Shown: positions 53,822-63,715, numbered from the stretch's first letter. The stretch: 64,000 bases of DNA from Silvibacterium acidisoli (GCA_022870745.1 CP085323.1:124001-188000); one strand, 5' to 3'. A program made the numbers and translations. The notes: generated from the sequence alone by a model not told the origin.

Positions 53822-55069
53822 GTGACTTTTCAGAAGCTGATCATCTTTTTTCTATTGCTGCCGTGCACCGCATTTGCCGAAGAGGGGAAGACACACCTTA
53901 CGCTCGCGGATGCGATCTCCCGGGCCCAGGCAAACAGTCCGCGGCTAAAACAAGCCGTGGCGGTTACAGATAAAGCGAATGCCGCCATCCGCGTCAGCCG
54001 CGCCTACACCAATCCTTCTGTCGAAGTCTATGGTGGCTTGCAGTATGCAAGGCCGATCGCGACACCAGGTGTCCCCGGCATCCTGCAACACTACGCGGCA
54101 ACGCAGACAATCGAGATCCCGCAGGAACGCCGCCTGCGGCGTTCCGAAGCGGAGTCGGCCGCGACAGCTGCTCGCTACGGGCAAAAGGCGGTCTCACTCT
54201 CCGTAACCGCCGATGTGAAACACGCGTTCTACAGCGCCTTGCGCCAGCAGGAAGAAATTCATCACGCAGAAGAGAACCTGGCGCTTGTTGAAGATCTTCA
54301 CCATCGAGTGGAAGTGGAGGTTGGCGTAGGCGAAAAAGGCCGCCTCGAGCTGACCCGCGCAGAAGCGGAGCTTGCACGTGCACGCTTCGCCGTTCGAAGC
54401 GCACAGATTGAGTACGCGAATGCGATCGCCTTCCTGCGTGTGACAATCGCCGCAGCCCCTGATGCCGAGCTCGATCCCGTTGGCACGATCGAGCCCCGGT
54501 TAACCCTCCCTCCGCTGGCCGAAGCGAGAGAGCGGGTTCTGGAAAAGCATCCCGCTATCGAACAGTCGCGGACTGATCTGCAAACAGACAAAACAGCACT
54601 CGCCCACGAACGCTCGCTGCGCATTCCGCAGCCAACCGCGTTCGCCGAATTTGAAAATCAGCCTGATCTTCGCTTCTGGCGAACCGGCATCACGATTCCC
54701 CTCCCGCTTTTCGATCGCCGCAAAGGGCAGATCGACGAAGCAAAGGCAAGTATCGACCAGAGCCAGGCCGTACTGAACCAGAGGCGCCTGGAAACCATCT
54801 CCGCTCTGGAACGTGCGTATGAGCAGTACCAGCTTGCCGACCAGCAGGCCACGTCGCTTGAGTCAGGCTCGCTCCATGCCGCGGAAACAGCGGTCGATGC
54901 AGCACGCTCTGCTTATCGCTTCGGTGAGCGCGGCATCGTGGAAGTTCTGGATGCGCAGCGTGTACTACAGAGCGTTCGCGGAGACCTGCTGGATGCCCAG
55001 TTTGCCAGACAAGCTGCGCTCGTCGATCTTGAAGAACTTGGCGCGGTCGCGCCCGGAGGGAACAAATAA
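53822..55069 (+). CDS. czcC: TolC/CzcC-type outer membrane efflux protein
   Basis: About 415 residues from a GTG at 53822; the frame is open from a GTG at 53801, but that codon falls inside the sigma-54 promoter. A signal peptide (KLIIFFLLLPCTAFAE) is followed by long paired helices typical of the outer membrane factor, with TLADAISRAQANSPRLKQA, AYTNPSVEVYGGLQ and the second repeat ATSLESGSLHAAETAVDAA. As a trimer it forms the outer membrane and periplasmic channel of the metal efflux pump with the two downstream proteins. The stop overlaps the next start. Confidence 0.85.
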   Translation: MTFQKLIIFFLLLPCTAFAEEGKTHLTLADAISRAQANSPRLKQAVAVTDKANAAIRVSRAYTNPSVEVYGGLQYARPIATPGVPGILQHYAATQTIEIPQERRLRRSEAESAATAARYGQKAVSLSVTADVKHAFYSALRQQEEIHHAEENLALVEDLHHRVEVEVGVGEKGRLELTRAEAELARARFAVRSAQIEYANAIAFLRVTIAAAPDAELDPVGTIEPRLTLPPLAEARERVLEKHPAIEQSRTDLQTDKTALAHERSLRIPQPTAFAEFENQPDLRFWRTGITIPLPLFDRRKGQIDEAKASIDQSQAVLNQRRLETISALERAYEQYQLADQQATSLESGSLHAAETAVDAARSAYRFGERGIVEVLDAQRVLQSVRGDLLDAQFARQAALVDLEELGAVAPGGNK

Positions 55070-56247
55070 TGCACTCTCGGATAAACGAAATCACCCTGCG
55101 CCGCCCTCTCGTATTCGCCTGCGCCCTGCTGGCACTGATGACCGTCGCGGGCTGCAAATCAAAATCAACACCCCAAGCGGCGAGCGCGGCCTCTGTCAAT
55201 CCTGATGAAGTAAGTATTACTCCCTCGCTTGCAGGCAATCTGAAGTTCGGCACGCCCTCCTACGAAAACGTATCGGGCACTCTGCAGGTCGCGGCCCGGG
55301 TTGAGACAAACGCGCGCGACATCGCACAGGTAGGCTCTCCTGTTGCTGGACGCATCGAGCGGCTCCTGGTTTTTGAGGGGCAATACGTGAGAGCCGGGAC
55401 TACGCTCGCAATGCTGCACAGCACATCGCTCTCTGACACGCAATTTGCGCTCATCAAGGCAGTGTCACAGCGCAACCTTGCAGCTGCATCGGTAAAGCGT
55501 GCAGAGCAACTGGTAGACGCAGATGTCATCGGTCGCGCGGAACTCGAACGAAGGCAAGCCGAACTCCTGCAGGCAGATACCGAAGCCGCTTCGTACCATA
55601 CCCAACTGCGCGCCCTGGGCATGACGACCCAACAGATCCGCAGTCTCGAAACATCCCATACCCTCAGCGCCGACTATCCAATCGTTGCTCCGAAGACCGG
55701 CACTGTACTGAAGCGCGCCGTCGCCATTGGACAAGTCGTTCAGCCGGCTGACCCAGCATTCACCATCGCCGATCTCTCTACGGTATGGATCGTTGCCAAC
55801 GTTCCGGAGGAAGATGCCGGCCATCTGCATCAGGGCATGGAAGTCGCCGCTCACATTCCGGCGACACAGCAGGAGTTGAAGGGTCACCTTAGCTTTGTAT
55901 CGCCCATCGTCGACCCCGAAACGCGCACCGTTGCAGTCAGAATGGATGCCGCCAATCCTGACGGGCAACTGAAGCCGGAACAACTTGCCAACATGACTTT
56001 CATCGGTCACACCGATCGGAAGCTCACCGTTCCCAATACCGCTGTCGTGCGGGAAGACAACAAGGACTATGTCTTCATCGAAAACGGCTCGAACCGTTAT
56101 CTGCTACATGAGGTAACACTGGGCGATGAAGAAAACGACCATCGTGTCATCCTCAGCGGGCTCAACGATAACGACCACATCGTGCTCGACGGCGCGTTTC
56201 ACCTGAACAATCAGCGCAAACAGAACGCAATCAAGGGAGCCGAGTAG
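55069..56247 (+). CDS. czcB: RND efflux periplasmic adaptor (CzcB/CusB-like lipoprotein)
   Basis: The 392-residue protein has a lipoprotein signal ending VAGCKSKS (Cys of the lipobox). It then has the membrane fusion order: lipoyl-like GSPVAGRIERLLVFEGQYVRAGTTLA, a helical hairpin (SVKRAEQLVDADVIGRAEL), the second lipoyl half IVAPKTGTVLKRAVAIGQVV, and beta-barrel domain TVWIVANVPEEDAG. It joins the inner-membrane pump to the outer-membrane channel. Its ATG overlaps the previous stop (TAATG), and the pump gene follows without gap. Confidence 0.92.
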   Translation: MHSRINEITLRRPLVFACALLALMTVAGCKSKSTPQAASAASVNPDEVSITPSLAGNLKFGTPSYENVSGTLQVAARVETNARDIAQVGSPVAGRIERLLVFEGQYVRAGTTLAMLHSTSLSDTQFALIKAVSQRNLAAASVKRAEQLVDADVIGRAELERRQAELLQADTEAASYHTQLRALGMTTQQIRSLETSHTLSADYPIVAPKTGTVLKRAVAIGQVVQPADPAFTIADLSTVWIVANVPEEDAGHLHQGMEVAAHIPATQQELKGHLSFVSPIVDPETRTVAVRMDAANPDGQLKPEQLANMTFIGHTDRKLTVPNTAVVREDNKDYVFIENGSNRYLLHEVTLGDEENDHRVILSGLNDNDHIVLDGAFHLNNQRKQNAIKGAE

Positions 56248-59200
56248 ATGATCCGCTCCGTGATCGCTGGCGCACTGCGGCACCGCCTTATTCTTGTTGT
56301 GGTATCACTCGTTCTGCTCGGCTTTGGAGTCAATGCGGCTGAGCATCTTTCCGTCGATGCCTTTCCTGATGTAGCGAATGTACAGGTGCAGATCGCAACC
56401 GAGGCCGCCGGTAAATCTCCTGAAGAAGTGGAACGCGTTGTCACCATCCCCATTGAGATCGCCATGACCGGCCTTCCCGGCATGACGGATATGCGCTCGC
56501 TCAACAAGCCTGGGCTCTCACTTATCACCCTTGTCTTTACCGATGAAAGCGACCTCTTTCGCGAGCGGCAGATGGTGTCGGAGCGGCTCTCCGAGTTGCG
56601 CGATCGCATGCCGGAAGGTGTCACTCCTGTCCTGGGCCCCATCACCAATGCCCTGGGCGAAGTCTATCAATACACGCTGGAGGTTCCTGGTGAAGCGGCG
56701 GCTCATCACGAGCTGACGCGGGAAGAACTCATCCAGCGCAGAACACTCGAGGACTGGGTCGTTCGCCCGCTGCTGCGCTCTATCTCTGGCGTTGCCGAGA
56801 TCAACTCGACGGGCGGATTCGTCAAACAGTACGAAACCCTCGTAGATCCACAGAAGCTTCATTACTACGACCTCAGCATCGACGATGTACGCGATGCACT
56901 CGCTCGCAATAACGCAAATGCAGGTGGCGGAGTATTGCCGCAACACGACGAGCAATACCTCATCCGTTCGATCGGGCTTATTCGGGATCTCGATGACATT
57001 CGCAATATCGTGCTCAAAGAATCTAAGGGCACGCCCGTCTACATCCGCGATGTCGCAGATGTTCGCATTGGCACCGAGGTTCGCTATGGCGCGATGATCA
57101 AGAATGGCTACACCGAGGCCGTTGGCGGTGTCGTACTGATGACCAGCGGCGGCAATGCGAAGGAGATCGTCAGCCGTATCAAGGAACGGGTTGCCGAAAT
57201 CAACCGTCGCCACATGATTCCCGGCGGACTGCAGATCGTTCCCTACTACGATCGATCGCAACTGGTCGACGCTGCCATTCATACCGTCACAGAGGTGCTT
57301 GCCGAAGGCATTGTCTTCGTTGTGATCATTCTCTTTCTTTTTCTTGGCGATATACGCTCGTCACTCATCGTCAGCGCCAATCTGCTGTTGACCCCGCTGC
57401 TGACCTTCATGGTGATGAACCATATTGGCCTCTCCGCTAACCTTATGTCTCTCGGCGGTCTTGCCATTGCCATCGGCCTGATGGTGGACGGATCTGTGGT
57501 GGTTGTCGAAAACGTCTTCGGACGATTGAGTCACGCCCGTCATCACGGCGGTGCCGCGACTCCGGTTACGAAGCTGCAGCTTGTCCTTTCGGCTGTCATG
57601 GAGGTGGCAACGCCGACGCTCTTCGGCGTCACCATTATCATTCTCGTCTTCCTGCCCCTGATGACTCTCGAAGGGATGGAGGGCAAGATGTTCGCGCCGC
57701 TTGCGTACACAATCGCCATCGCGCTTGCGATCTCGCTCGTGCTGTCTCTCACCCTGTCGCCGGTGCTTTCCTCTTATCTGCTGAAGGGCGGCTCCGAAAA
57801 CGATACCTGGCTCGTGCGCATGCTACGGCGCCCGTACTCAAGCTTGCTGGGATGGGCACTGTTTCATCGCAAAGCGATGGTGGCGATCGTTATTTTGCTT
57901 TTTGCTGGATCGCTTTCCCTGTTTCCCTTCCTCGGCACATCGTTTATCCCAGAGATGCAGGAAGGCACGCTCTCACCAAACGCAGACCGTGTGCCAAACA
58001 TATCGCTTGATGAGTCGCTGCACATGGAGCGGCAGATGCAGCAGGCCATGCTGAAGGTGCCAGGCGTAGAGAGTGTTGTCTCGCGCCTGGGCCGTGGAGA
58101 ATCTCCGGCAGATCCCGCCGGTCCAAACGAAGCCGACGTGCTCGCGACTCTCACGCCTTTCGACAAACGGCCTCGTGGCATGACGCAGGAGAAGATCGCC
58201 GACCAAATCCGTGACAGGCTGGCTGTCATTCCCGGTCTCAACCTCGTTATGTCGCAACCAATCTCCGACCGCGTGGACGAAATGGTCTCGGGCGTTCGCG
58301 CTGATGTTGCCGTGATGATTTACGGAGACGATCTCGACACACTCGTGGAGAAAGCCAACCAGATCGCAAAGGTTGCGTCGAATATTCAGGGCACGCAGGA
58401 TACCCGCGTGGATCGCGTGGGCGGCCAGCAATATCTCACGATCTCCATCGATCGTGGAGCGATTGCTCGCTATGGGCTCAATGCTGCTGACGTAAACGAT
58501 GTAATCGAGACCGCTATTGCCGGAAAATCTGCGACCGAGATTTACGAAGGTGAGCGGCGTTTCTCGGGAGTCGTGCGTCTGCCCGCTTCCCTGCGCGACA
58601 GTGTCGACGATATCCGTGAGCTGCTCGTCAGTTCACCGGATGGTCCGCGCATACCTTTGAAAGATCTAGCATCTGTCAAGGTCATCGAAGGTCCGGCGTT
58701 GATCAATCGCAGCATGGGCAAGCGCAGGATCGTGGTCGGCATCAATGTGCAGAATCGCGACCTGGGCGGCTACGTGAAGGAGTTGCAAGAGAAGGTCGAG
58801 CACCAGGTGTCGATGCCCAGCGGTTATTACATCGAGTGGGGCGGACAGTTCCACAACATGGAGCGTGCCTTGCATCACCTGATGATCATTGTGCCGATAA
58901 CCATCGCGGCCATCTTCTTCCTGCTGTTCATTCTCTTTCAGTCGGTGCGATTTGCGGCGCTCATCATCACGGTACTGCCACTGGCATCCATCGGAGGCAT
59001 CGTCGGATTATTCGTGTCCGGCGAGTACTTATCGGTTCCGGCATCTGTAGGCTTTATCGCGCTCTGGGGCATCGCTGTACTAAACGGAGTTGTCCTGGTG
59101 TCTTACATCCGCAAGCTTCGCCAGGAGGGTATGTCGCAAGCTGAAGCGGTGCGTGAAGGCGCAAGGCTTCGCTTCCGGCCAGTCATGATGACCGCGACAG

Positions 59201-59406
59201 TTGCGGCCCTGGGTCTGATGCCCTTTCTCTTCGCATCGGGACCGGGATCTGAAATTCAGCGGCCTCTTGCGATCGTCGTCATCGGCGGTCTGGTCAGCTC
59301 CACAGCCCTGACATTGCTTCTGCTGCCGGTTGTCTATGCCTTCTTCGAGGGAAAGAAGCCCGTAGAAAACCATGCAGCAGATTATTTCCCGTCTACCCAC
59401 GCTTAG
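56248..59406 (+). CDS. czcA: Heavy-metal RND pump (CzcA/CusA family)
   Basis: The 1052-residue inner-membrane proton-driven pump has twelve predicted helices and two periplasmic domains (DAFPDVANVQVQIATEA, SVDAFPD). TM4 reads AIAIGLMVDGSVVVVENVF, with D414 and E421 in place for proton relay, but Ala where CzcA has the first Asp of DFG. Near CusA Met573 the sequence reads GTLSPNADRVP, without that methionine. The metal is therefore uncertain: neither a clear Zn/Co/Cd nor a clear Cu/Ag type. It is the last gene of the operon; a strong terminator follows. Confidence 0.94.
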   Translation: MIRSVIAGALRHRLILVVVSLVLLGFGVNAAEHLSVDAFPDVANVQVQIATEAAGKSPEEVERVVTIPIEIAMTGLPGMTDMRSLNKPGLSLITLVFTDESDLFRERQMVSERLSELRDRMPEGVTPVLGPITNALGEVYQYTLEVPGEAAAHHELTREELIQRRTLEDWVVRPLLRSISGVAEINSTGGFVKQYETLVDPQKLHYYDLSIDDVRDALARNNANAGGGVLPQHDEQYLIRSIGLIRDLDDIRNIVLKESKGTPVYIRDVADVRIGTEVRYGAMIKNGYTEAVGGVVLMTSGGNAKEIVSRIKERVAEINRRHMIPGGLQIVPYYDRSQLVDAAIHTVTEVLAEGIVFVVIILFLFLGDIRSSLIVSANLLLTPLLTFMVMNHIGLSANLMSLGGLAIAIGLMVDGSVVVVENVFGRLSHARHHGGAATPVTKLQLVLSAVMEVATPTLFGVTIIILVFLPLMTLEGMEGKMFAPLAYTIAIALAISLVLSLTLSPVLSSYLLKGGSENDTWLVRMLRRPYSSLLGWALFHRKAMVAIVILLFAGSLSLFPFLGTSFIPEMQEGTLSPNADRVPNISLDESLHMERQMQQAMLKVPGVESVVSRLGRGESPADPAGPNEADVLATLTPFDKRPRGMTQEKIADQIRDRLAVIPGLNLVMSQPISDRVDEMVSGVRADVAVMIYGDDLDTLVEKANQIAKVASNIQGTQDTRVDRVGGQQYLTISIDRGAIARYGLNAADVNDVIETAIAGKSATEIYEGERRFSGVVRLPASLRDSVDDIRELLVSSPDGPRIPLKDLASVKVIEGPALINRSMGKRRIVVGINVQNRDLGGYVKELQEKVEHQVSMPSGYYIEWGGQFHNMERALHHLMIIVPITIAAIFFLLFILFQSVRFAALIITVLPLASIGGIVGLFVSGEYLSVPASVGFIALWGIAVLNGVVLVSYIRKLRQEGMSQAEAVREGARLRFRPVMMTATVAALGLMPFLFASGPGSEIQRPLAIVVIGGLVSSTALTLLLLPVVYAFFEGKKPVENHAADYFPSTHA

Positions 59407-59423
59407 ATGACGGGAAATAAAAA

Positions 59424-59454
59424 GGGTGCCGCGTTTAAAAGCAACGCGGCACCC
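59424..59454. terminator. Bidirectional terminator between czcA and the alpha-galactosidase gene
   Basis: GGGTGCCGCGTT (59424-59435) pairs perfectly with AACGCGGCACCC (59443-59454). The minus-strand side is followed by TTTTT and the plus-strand side by ATTTCTT. Confidence 0.9.
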
Positions 59455-59468
59455 ATTTCTTACTCTAC

Positions 59469-60989
59469 TTACTTGCTGCTGACCTTCAAGAGGAGGGTTG
59501 CGTGTGAAGGAAGTTGAGCCGAATACGTTCCATCGGCAAACTTCACATCCGCATGCTTCCAAAGGTCGCGTGCCTTCTTCACCGGGCCTGCCAGGTGCAG
59601 ATCGCTCGCGTTGATGCTTGCTTTCGCTTCCGATGCGCCCATGTTCACGATACCGACAGCGACACTTCCGTCAGCCAGCGGCTTCACCCAGGTTTCGAGA
59701 TCGCCATTCTTAGCCGGCGATGCCTGCTTGCCGAGCTTGTCCTGGTCGACGGCGATCACTTCATGGTTCATCAGGATCGACTTGGTCGTGTCCGACATGC
59801 TGCGAAGATCGTTGCCAGCCAGCAGCGGTGCCGCGGTCAGCGCCCACAGGCTCATGTGCGTACGATATTCATCGTCCGTCATGTGCCCGTTGCCGATCTC
59901 CAGCATATCGGGATCGTTCCAGTGTCCGGGACCGGCATAGGGAGCGGTCGGAACCTGTTTCTCGATATTTTCGATCATGCTTGACCATTCATCACGAATG
60001 TCGCCGGTCGTTCTCCACAGGTTCCCGGCCACCTGGGGTCCCCATGTTTCAACTTTTCCAAGACCATACTCGCAGAGGCTGAAGACGATCGGCCGATTGG
60101 TAGCTTTGAGAGCCGCGCCCATCTTCTGATAGACCGGTTGAAGATCCTTGTCCTGATACACCATCGAAGCGCTGCACCAGTCGTACTTCAGATAGTCGAT
60201 GCCCCAGGCGGCGAAGGTCTTCGCATCCTGCTCCTCATGGCCATAGCTGCCGGGATATCCCGCGCAGGTGCGCGGCCCAGGCGAGGAATAGATACCCAGC
60301 TTCAGGCCTTTCGAGTGGACATAATCGGCAAGCGCCTTCATGTCGGGGAACTTGTGGTTGGGCTGCAGAACGCCCTGTGCGTCACGCACGCCTTCCCATG
60401 TGTCATCGATGTTGATGTAGACGTAGCCCGCGTCGCGCATGCCGCTGGATACCATTGCGTCCGCCATCGTGCGGACAGTGGCGTCATCCACTTTGCCGGC
60501 AAACAGGTTCCAGCTATTCCAGCCCATCGGAGGAGTCATCGCCAGGCCGTTCGTCGTTACAGGCTGAATCGCAGGGGGAGTGATGTACTCCACGGTCGGC
60601 AGGTCATCGTTTGGACCGGCCTTCGTGGCCACAAACGGATGGTTTCTGCCGCGAATCCCATGCAGTTCACCGTTCGCGAGATCACCGTTCAGAAACGGTC
60701 GTCCTTCATGAGCGGCATTGAACAACTCGAAGTGGGTGTCTTTTATCGTGCCCTTCACGTCGAAGGCGTACCCCAGTGATTTCACCTGCCCGGTAAGATC
60801 CGCACCGTTCTGATTCAGGTTGAGGATCATGCGCTGCTGCTCGCCGTTATCGAGCGTCATGCCATTCGAAATCCATTTTCCAGCGATGCTTGGCGCATGG
60901 CTGCATCCAGAGAGCAATGCTCCACAAAGCAGTGCTGGCACAACCCACGGCATGCGCGCACTGCGGACAAGGACATTCCTTAATTTCAT
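59469..60989 (-). CDS. Alpha-galactosidase (GH27), lipoprotein
   Basis: About 506 residues from the ATG at 60989, after AAAGGAGGAAAG; the frame is open further upstream. The N-terminus is a lipoprotein signal (LLCGALLSGCSHAP). After a small beta domain comes the GH27 barrel: MTPPMGWNSWNLF, YVYINIDDTWEG, KLGIYSSPGPRTCAGYPGS, the nucleophile Asp in YLKYDWCSAS, and the acid/base Asp in RTTGDIRDEWSS. A C-terminal beta domain ends the protein. It removes terminal alpha-galactose from oligosaccharides or plant galactomannans on the cell surface. Confidence 0.94.
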   Translation of the reverse strand: MKLRNVLVRSARMPWVVPALLCGALLSGCSHAPSIAGKWISNGMTLDNGEQQRMILNLNQNGADLTGQVKSLGYAFDVKGTIKDTHFELFNAAHEGRPFLNGDLANGELHGIRGRNHPFVATKAGPNDDLPTVEYITPPAIQPVTTNGLAMTPPMGWNSWNLFAGKVDDATVRTMADAMVSSGMRDAGYVYINIDDTWEGVRDAQGVLQPNHKFPDMKALADYVHSKGLKLGIYSSPGPRTCAGYPGSYGHEEQDAKTFAAWGIDYLKYDWCSASMVYQDKDLQPVYQKMGAALKATNRPIVFSLCEYGLGKVETWGPQVAGNLWRTTGDIRDEWSSMIENIEKQVPTAPYAGPGHWNDPDMLEIGNGHMTDDEYRTHMSLWALTAAPLLAGNDLRSMSDTTKSILMNHEVIAVDQDKLGKQASPAKNGDLETWVKPLADGSVAVGIVNMGASEAKASINASDLHLAGPVKKARDLWKHADVKFADGTYSAQLPSHATLLLKVSSK

Positions 60990-61055
60990 TCTTTCCTCCT
61001 TTTTAAAAACCTTTCTCTTCACCCAACCACTCACACTCGTCATCGGGATCACTCC

Positions 61056-62672
61056 TCATGGCGCCGAATCGGTGACGCTCCGTGGACGTGCCTCAATCAC
61101 TCGCATCGCATCACGGTACTGATCCTCCCTCTGTGTGCGTAATGCTGCGAAGCGCTTCGCCTGCTCAGCGCGCTGCGGGTCGTTGGTCTGGCCGTAGAGC
61201 CTCAGCAATGCATAGCTCGCAACGTAATTCTCCGGATCGAGTTCGAGCGCGCGTTTCAACGGCCCGATAGCGTCTGAATACTGCTTCATGGAGAAATAAA
61301 TTTCGCCCATCTCAGCCAGCACTTCAGGCCGGTCTGGATGGAGCCTGTCGGCCTGACGCAACTCTGCAAGCGCCGCCTGAAATTTTCCCTGCTCTTTCAA
61401 GGCCCGGCCGAGGTAGAAATGTGCGGAAGCGGCGGTCTTTTCGTTTGCGGCAGCTTTGCTCAGCCATGCAACCGCATCGTCAAGATGACTGATGTCCAGG
61501 CAGGCAATTCCAGAGGCTAAAAATCCTGCAGGATCATCCGGCCGCATCGCACGATACTTGTCGAGATACCGCAATGCGTCGGATCCATTCGCGACAGTGC
61601 CCATTGTCAGCAGGTAGTCGGGATTCTCGGGAGCCAGCCGCACGGCGTCGGCGATCGCAACCTGGGCCTCGCGCAACAGCTTCATCTGCAGGCATACGAA
61701 ACCATATTCATAAGCCAGGCTGGCGTCATTTGGCGCGATCGCACGCGCATGGGCGAGATAGCCGAGCGCCCCCTGCTGATCGTTGCCAGCAAGTGCAATG
61801 CGCGCCAGGTCGACTAACGGAGCGGTTGCCGTCGGCTCCGCCTCGTAGGCTTTCTCCAATGTCTCCTTCGCCTGCTGCCGCTTGCCTTCCGCCTCCTGCG
61901 CTAAACCCAGCATCCGCAACCCCTGTGCTGAAAGCGGTTGGTGAAGGTTCGCTGCAGAAAAGAGCACCTCCAGCAGGTCGGCGCGATGGGCCGCACGCAG
62001 TGCCGGCAAAGCCAGCATGACATCGCTCTCCAGCAAGTCAGAACTCGCAGCCAATGCTGCCGCTGCATGTTCTCCTGCAGAGCCATGGTTCAATCCAAAT
62101 GCGTCTGCACACATCACTGCCTGTACGCGCGCTTTTGCGCGGGTTTCTGCGTCCAGCTTTTGCAGATAGCTCAGTGAAACGGCATACTGCTTGCGCCACA
62201 ACGCTGCCATTGCGGCTCCATAAGCCGATTCAGGGTCAGACGGATCGAGAGCCAGCGCACGGGTGTATGCGCGAAAAGCATCATCGGCGCTCTTGGGATC
62301 GTGGTCCGCCGTCTCCATGTCAATCCGCGCAAGATTCTGCCATGCGCCCATTAACTTCGGATCGTGCAGGACCGCTAGCGAAAAGGCCTTTTTCGCGGCA
62401 TCACGATGTCCGCTCTGTATAGCGACCACGCCAAGCAGGTTCTCCAGGCCGCCATCGTTTGGATAAAGCTTCATCGCGGAGTCCAGCGATGCCTGTGCGC
62501 CACGAAGATCGCTGCTCTCAATCTGTCCCTGTATCTTTAAGACCGTCTCCCGGTAGCCAGCCCGCTGGGCATGAGCGAGGGGCGACGTGCAGAGCAACAT
62601 CAACAGAATGCTGGCGGATGCTCTTCGCAATCTGCGCAATTGCCAGGCACTCCCAAAGAGAAAATGAAGCAC
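61056..62672 (-). CDS. Secreted/periplasmic TPR-repeat protein
   Basis: About 538 residues from a GTG at 62672 with GAGAGG five bases upstream; the frame stays open to 63380, but that extension lies antisense to another gene and looks non-coding. A signal peptide (ASASILLMLLCTSPLAHAQ) is followed by at least ten TPR units (for example GGLENLLGVVAIQSGHRDAAKKAFSL-type, PDDPAGFLASGIACLDISHL, YSDAIGPLKRALELDPENY). TPR solenoids bind proteins; no catalytic domain is seen. It diverges from another TPR gene only 33 bases away. It precedes the alpha-galactosidase gene by 66 bases. Confidence 0.85.
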   Translation of the reverse strand: MLHFLFGSAWQLRRLRRASASILLMLLCTSPLAHAQRAGYRETVLKIQGQIESSDLRGAQASLDSAMKLYPNDGGLENLLGVVAIQSGHRDAAKKAFSLAVLHDPKLMGAWQNLARIDMETADHDPKSADDAFRAYTRALALDPSDPESAYGAAMAALWRKQYAVSLSYLQKLDAETRAKARVQAVMCADAFGLNHGSAGEHAAAALAASSDLLESDVMLALPALRAAHRADLLEVLFSAANLHQPLSAQGLRMLGLAQEAEGKRQQAKETLEKAYEAEPTATAPLVDLARIALAGNDQQGALGYLAHARAIAPNDASLAYEYGFVCLQMKLLREAQVAIADAVRLAPENPDYLLTMGTVANGSDALRYLDKYRAMRPDDPAGFLASGIACLDISHLDDAVAWLSKAAANEKTAASAHFYLGRALKEQGKFQAALAELRQADRLHPDRPEVLAEMGEIYFSMKQYSDAIGPLKRALELDPENYVASYALLRLYGQTNDPQRAEQAKRFAALRTQREDQYRDAMRVIEARPRSVTDSAP

Positions 62673-62705
62673 GAAAACCTCTCGCCGCCATAATAAACTC
62701 AGCGT

Positions 62706-63698
62706 ATGACCGAGTGGCGCCAAAGGGCAGCGCTGACTATTGCCCTCGCTATGATCACAATTCCCCAAAGCGGCCTCGCGCAACAGACGACCGATCAACC
62801 TCCTCAAGGCATCGCCGGTGCCGACAAGCTGGGACTTTCCGAAACTCAGGCAGCCGCGCTGCAGCGGGCGCTCGACGCGCATGACTATCCTGCCGCTGAG
62901 AACACACTTTTGCCGGAGATCCAGGCGGCTCAGGACCCGGCGTACAAAGATCGCCTGCTGCTGACTATCGCCGGTATCTACTTTCTCGATCATGACAACC
63001 TGCATGCGGCCGTTGCCTGGAAGAAAGCCGAAGCCATCAGCCCGTTGCCTCCGGCGCTGCAGTTCTCGTTGGCCATGGCGTACGTTGGAATGGGCAGGAG
63101 GCAGTGGGCGACGCAACAACTGCAGAGGCTCGCGGACGCCGATACGCAGAACGCACTCTATCCCTACTGGATGGGGCGTATCGACTACGATTCCCATTTT
63201 TATGAGACGGCGATTGCGCATTTTCAGAAAGCGATCGCTCTGAATCCGCAGATGGCGCGCGCCTACGATAACCTCGGGCTTTGCTTCTTTTACCGCAATC
63301 AGAATGCGCTCGCGGTCCAGAACTTTGAGAAGGCCATTGCGCTCGACAGTCATACGAAGCATCCTTCCCCGTGGCCGCACATCAATCTTGCCGCCGTCAT
63401 GCAGGCAACTGGCCAGCCTGCACAGGCCGAATCACACCTGCGCGAAGCCATCCGCATCGATCCGGGCATCGCTTCCGCACATTTCCAACTCGGTAATGTG
63501 CTTGACGCTATGGGAAAACTCCCGGCAGCTGTCGACGAATATAAGCAGGCTGCGCAACTGGATTCGCACTATGCCGAACCCCACTTCGCTCTCGCGCGTC
63601 TCTATCGCAGGCTTGGGCAAGATGACCTCTCCCGTCACGAAGTGCAGCTATACACACAACTGCACAACCCTTCAGGACACAGCCCCACAACCCCGTAA
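62706..63698 (+). CDS. Secreted/periplasmic TPR-repeat protein
   Basis: The 330-residue protein has a signal peptide (LTIALAMITIPQSGLAQQ) and about six TPR units, including NPQMARAYDNLGLCFFYRNQNAL and DPGIASAHFQLGNVLDAMGKLP. It probably works as a binding or scaffold protein outside the cytoplasm. The gene is divergent from the other TPR gene with a 33-base gap, so their promoters must overlap. A role cannot be told from the sequence. Confidence 0.88.
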   Translation: MTEWRQRAALTIALAMITIPQSGLAQQTTDQPPQGIAGADKLGLSETQAAALQRALDAHDYPAAENTLLPEIQAAQDPAYKDRLLLTIAGIYFLDHDNLHAAVAWKKAEAISPLPPALQFSLAMAYVGMGRRQWATQQLQRLADADTQNALYPYWMGRIDYDSHFYETAIAHFQKAIALNPQMARAYDNLGLCFFYRNQNALAVQNFEKAIALDSHTKHPSPWPHINLAAVMQATGQPAQAESHLREAIRIDPGIASAHFQLGNVLDAMGKLPAAVDEYKQAAQLDSHYAEPHFALARLYRRLGQDDLSRHEVQLYTQLHNPSGHSPTTP

Positions 63699-63715
63699 AG
63701 ATACTCGCATTGGAG

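Noticed and set aside
62673-63380. N-terminal extension of the minus-strand TPR protein (236 codons)
   Set aside because: It lies antisense to the real TPR gene at 62706-63698, and the true signal peptide starts at the GTG at 62672 with a ribosome site.
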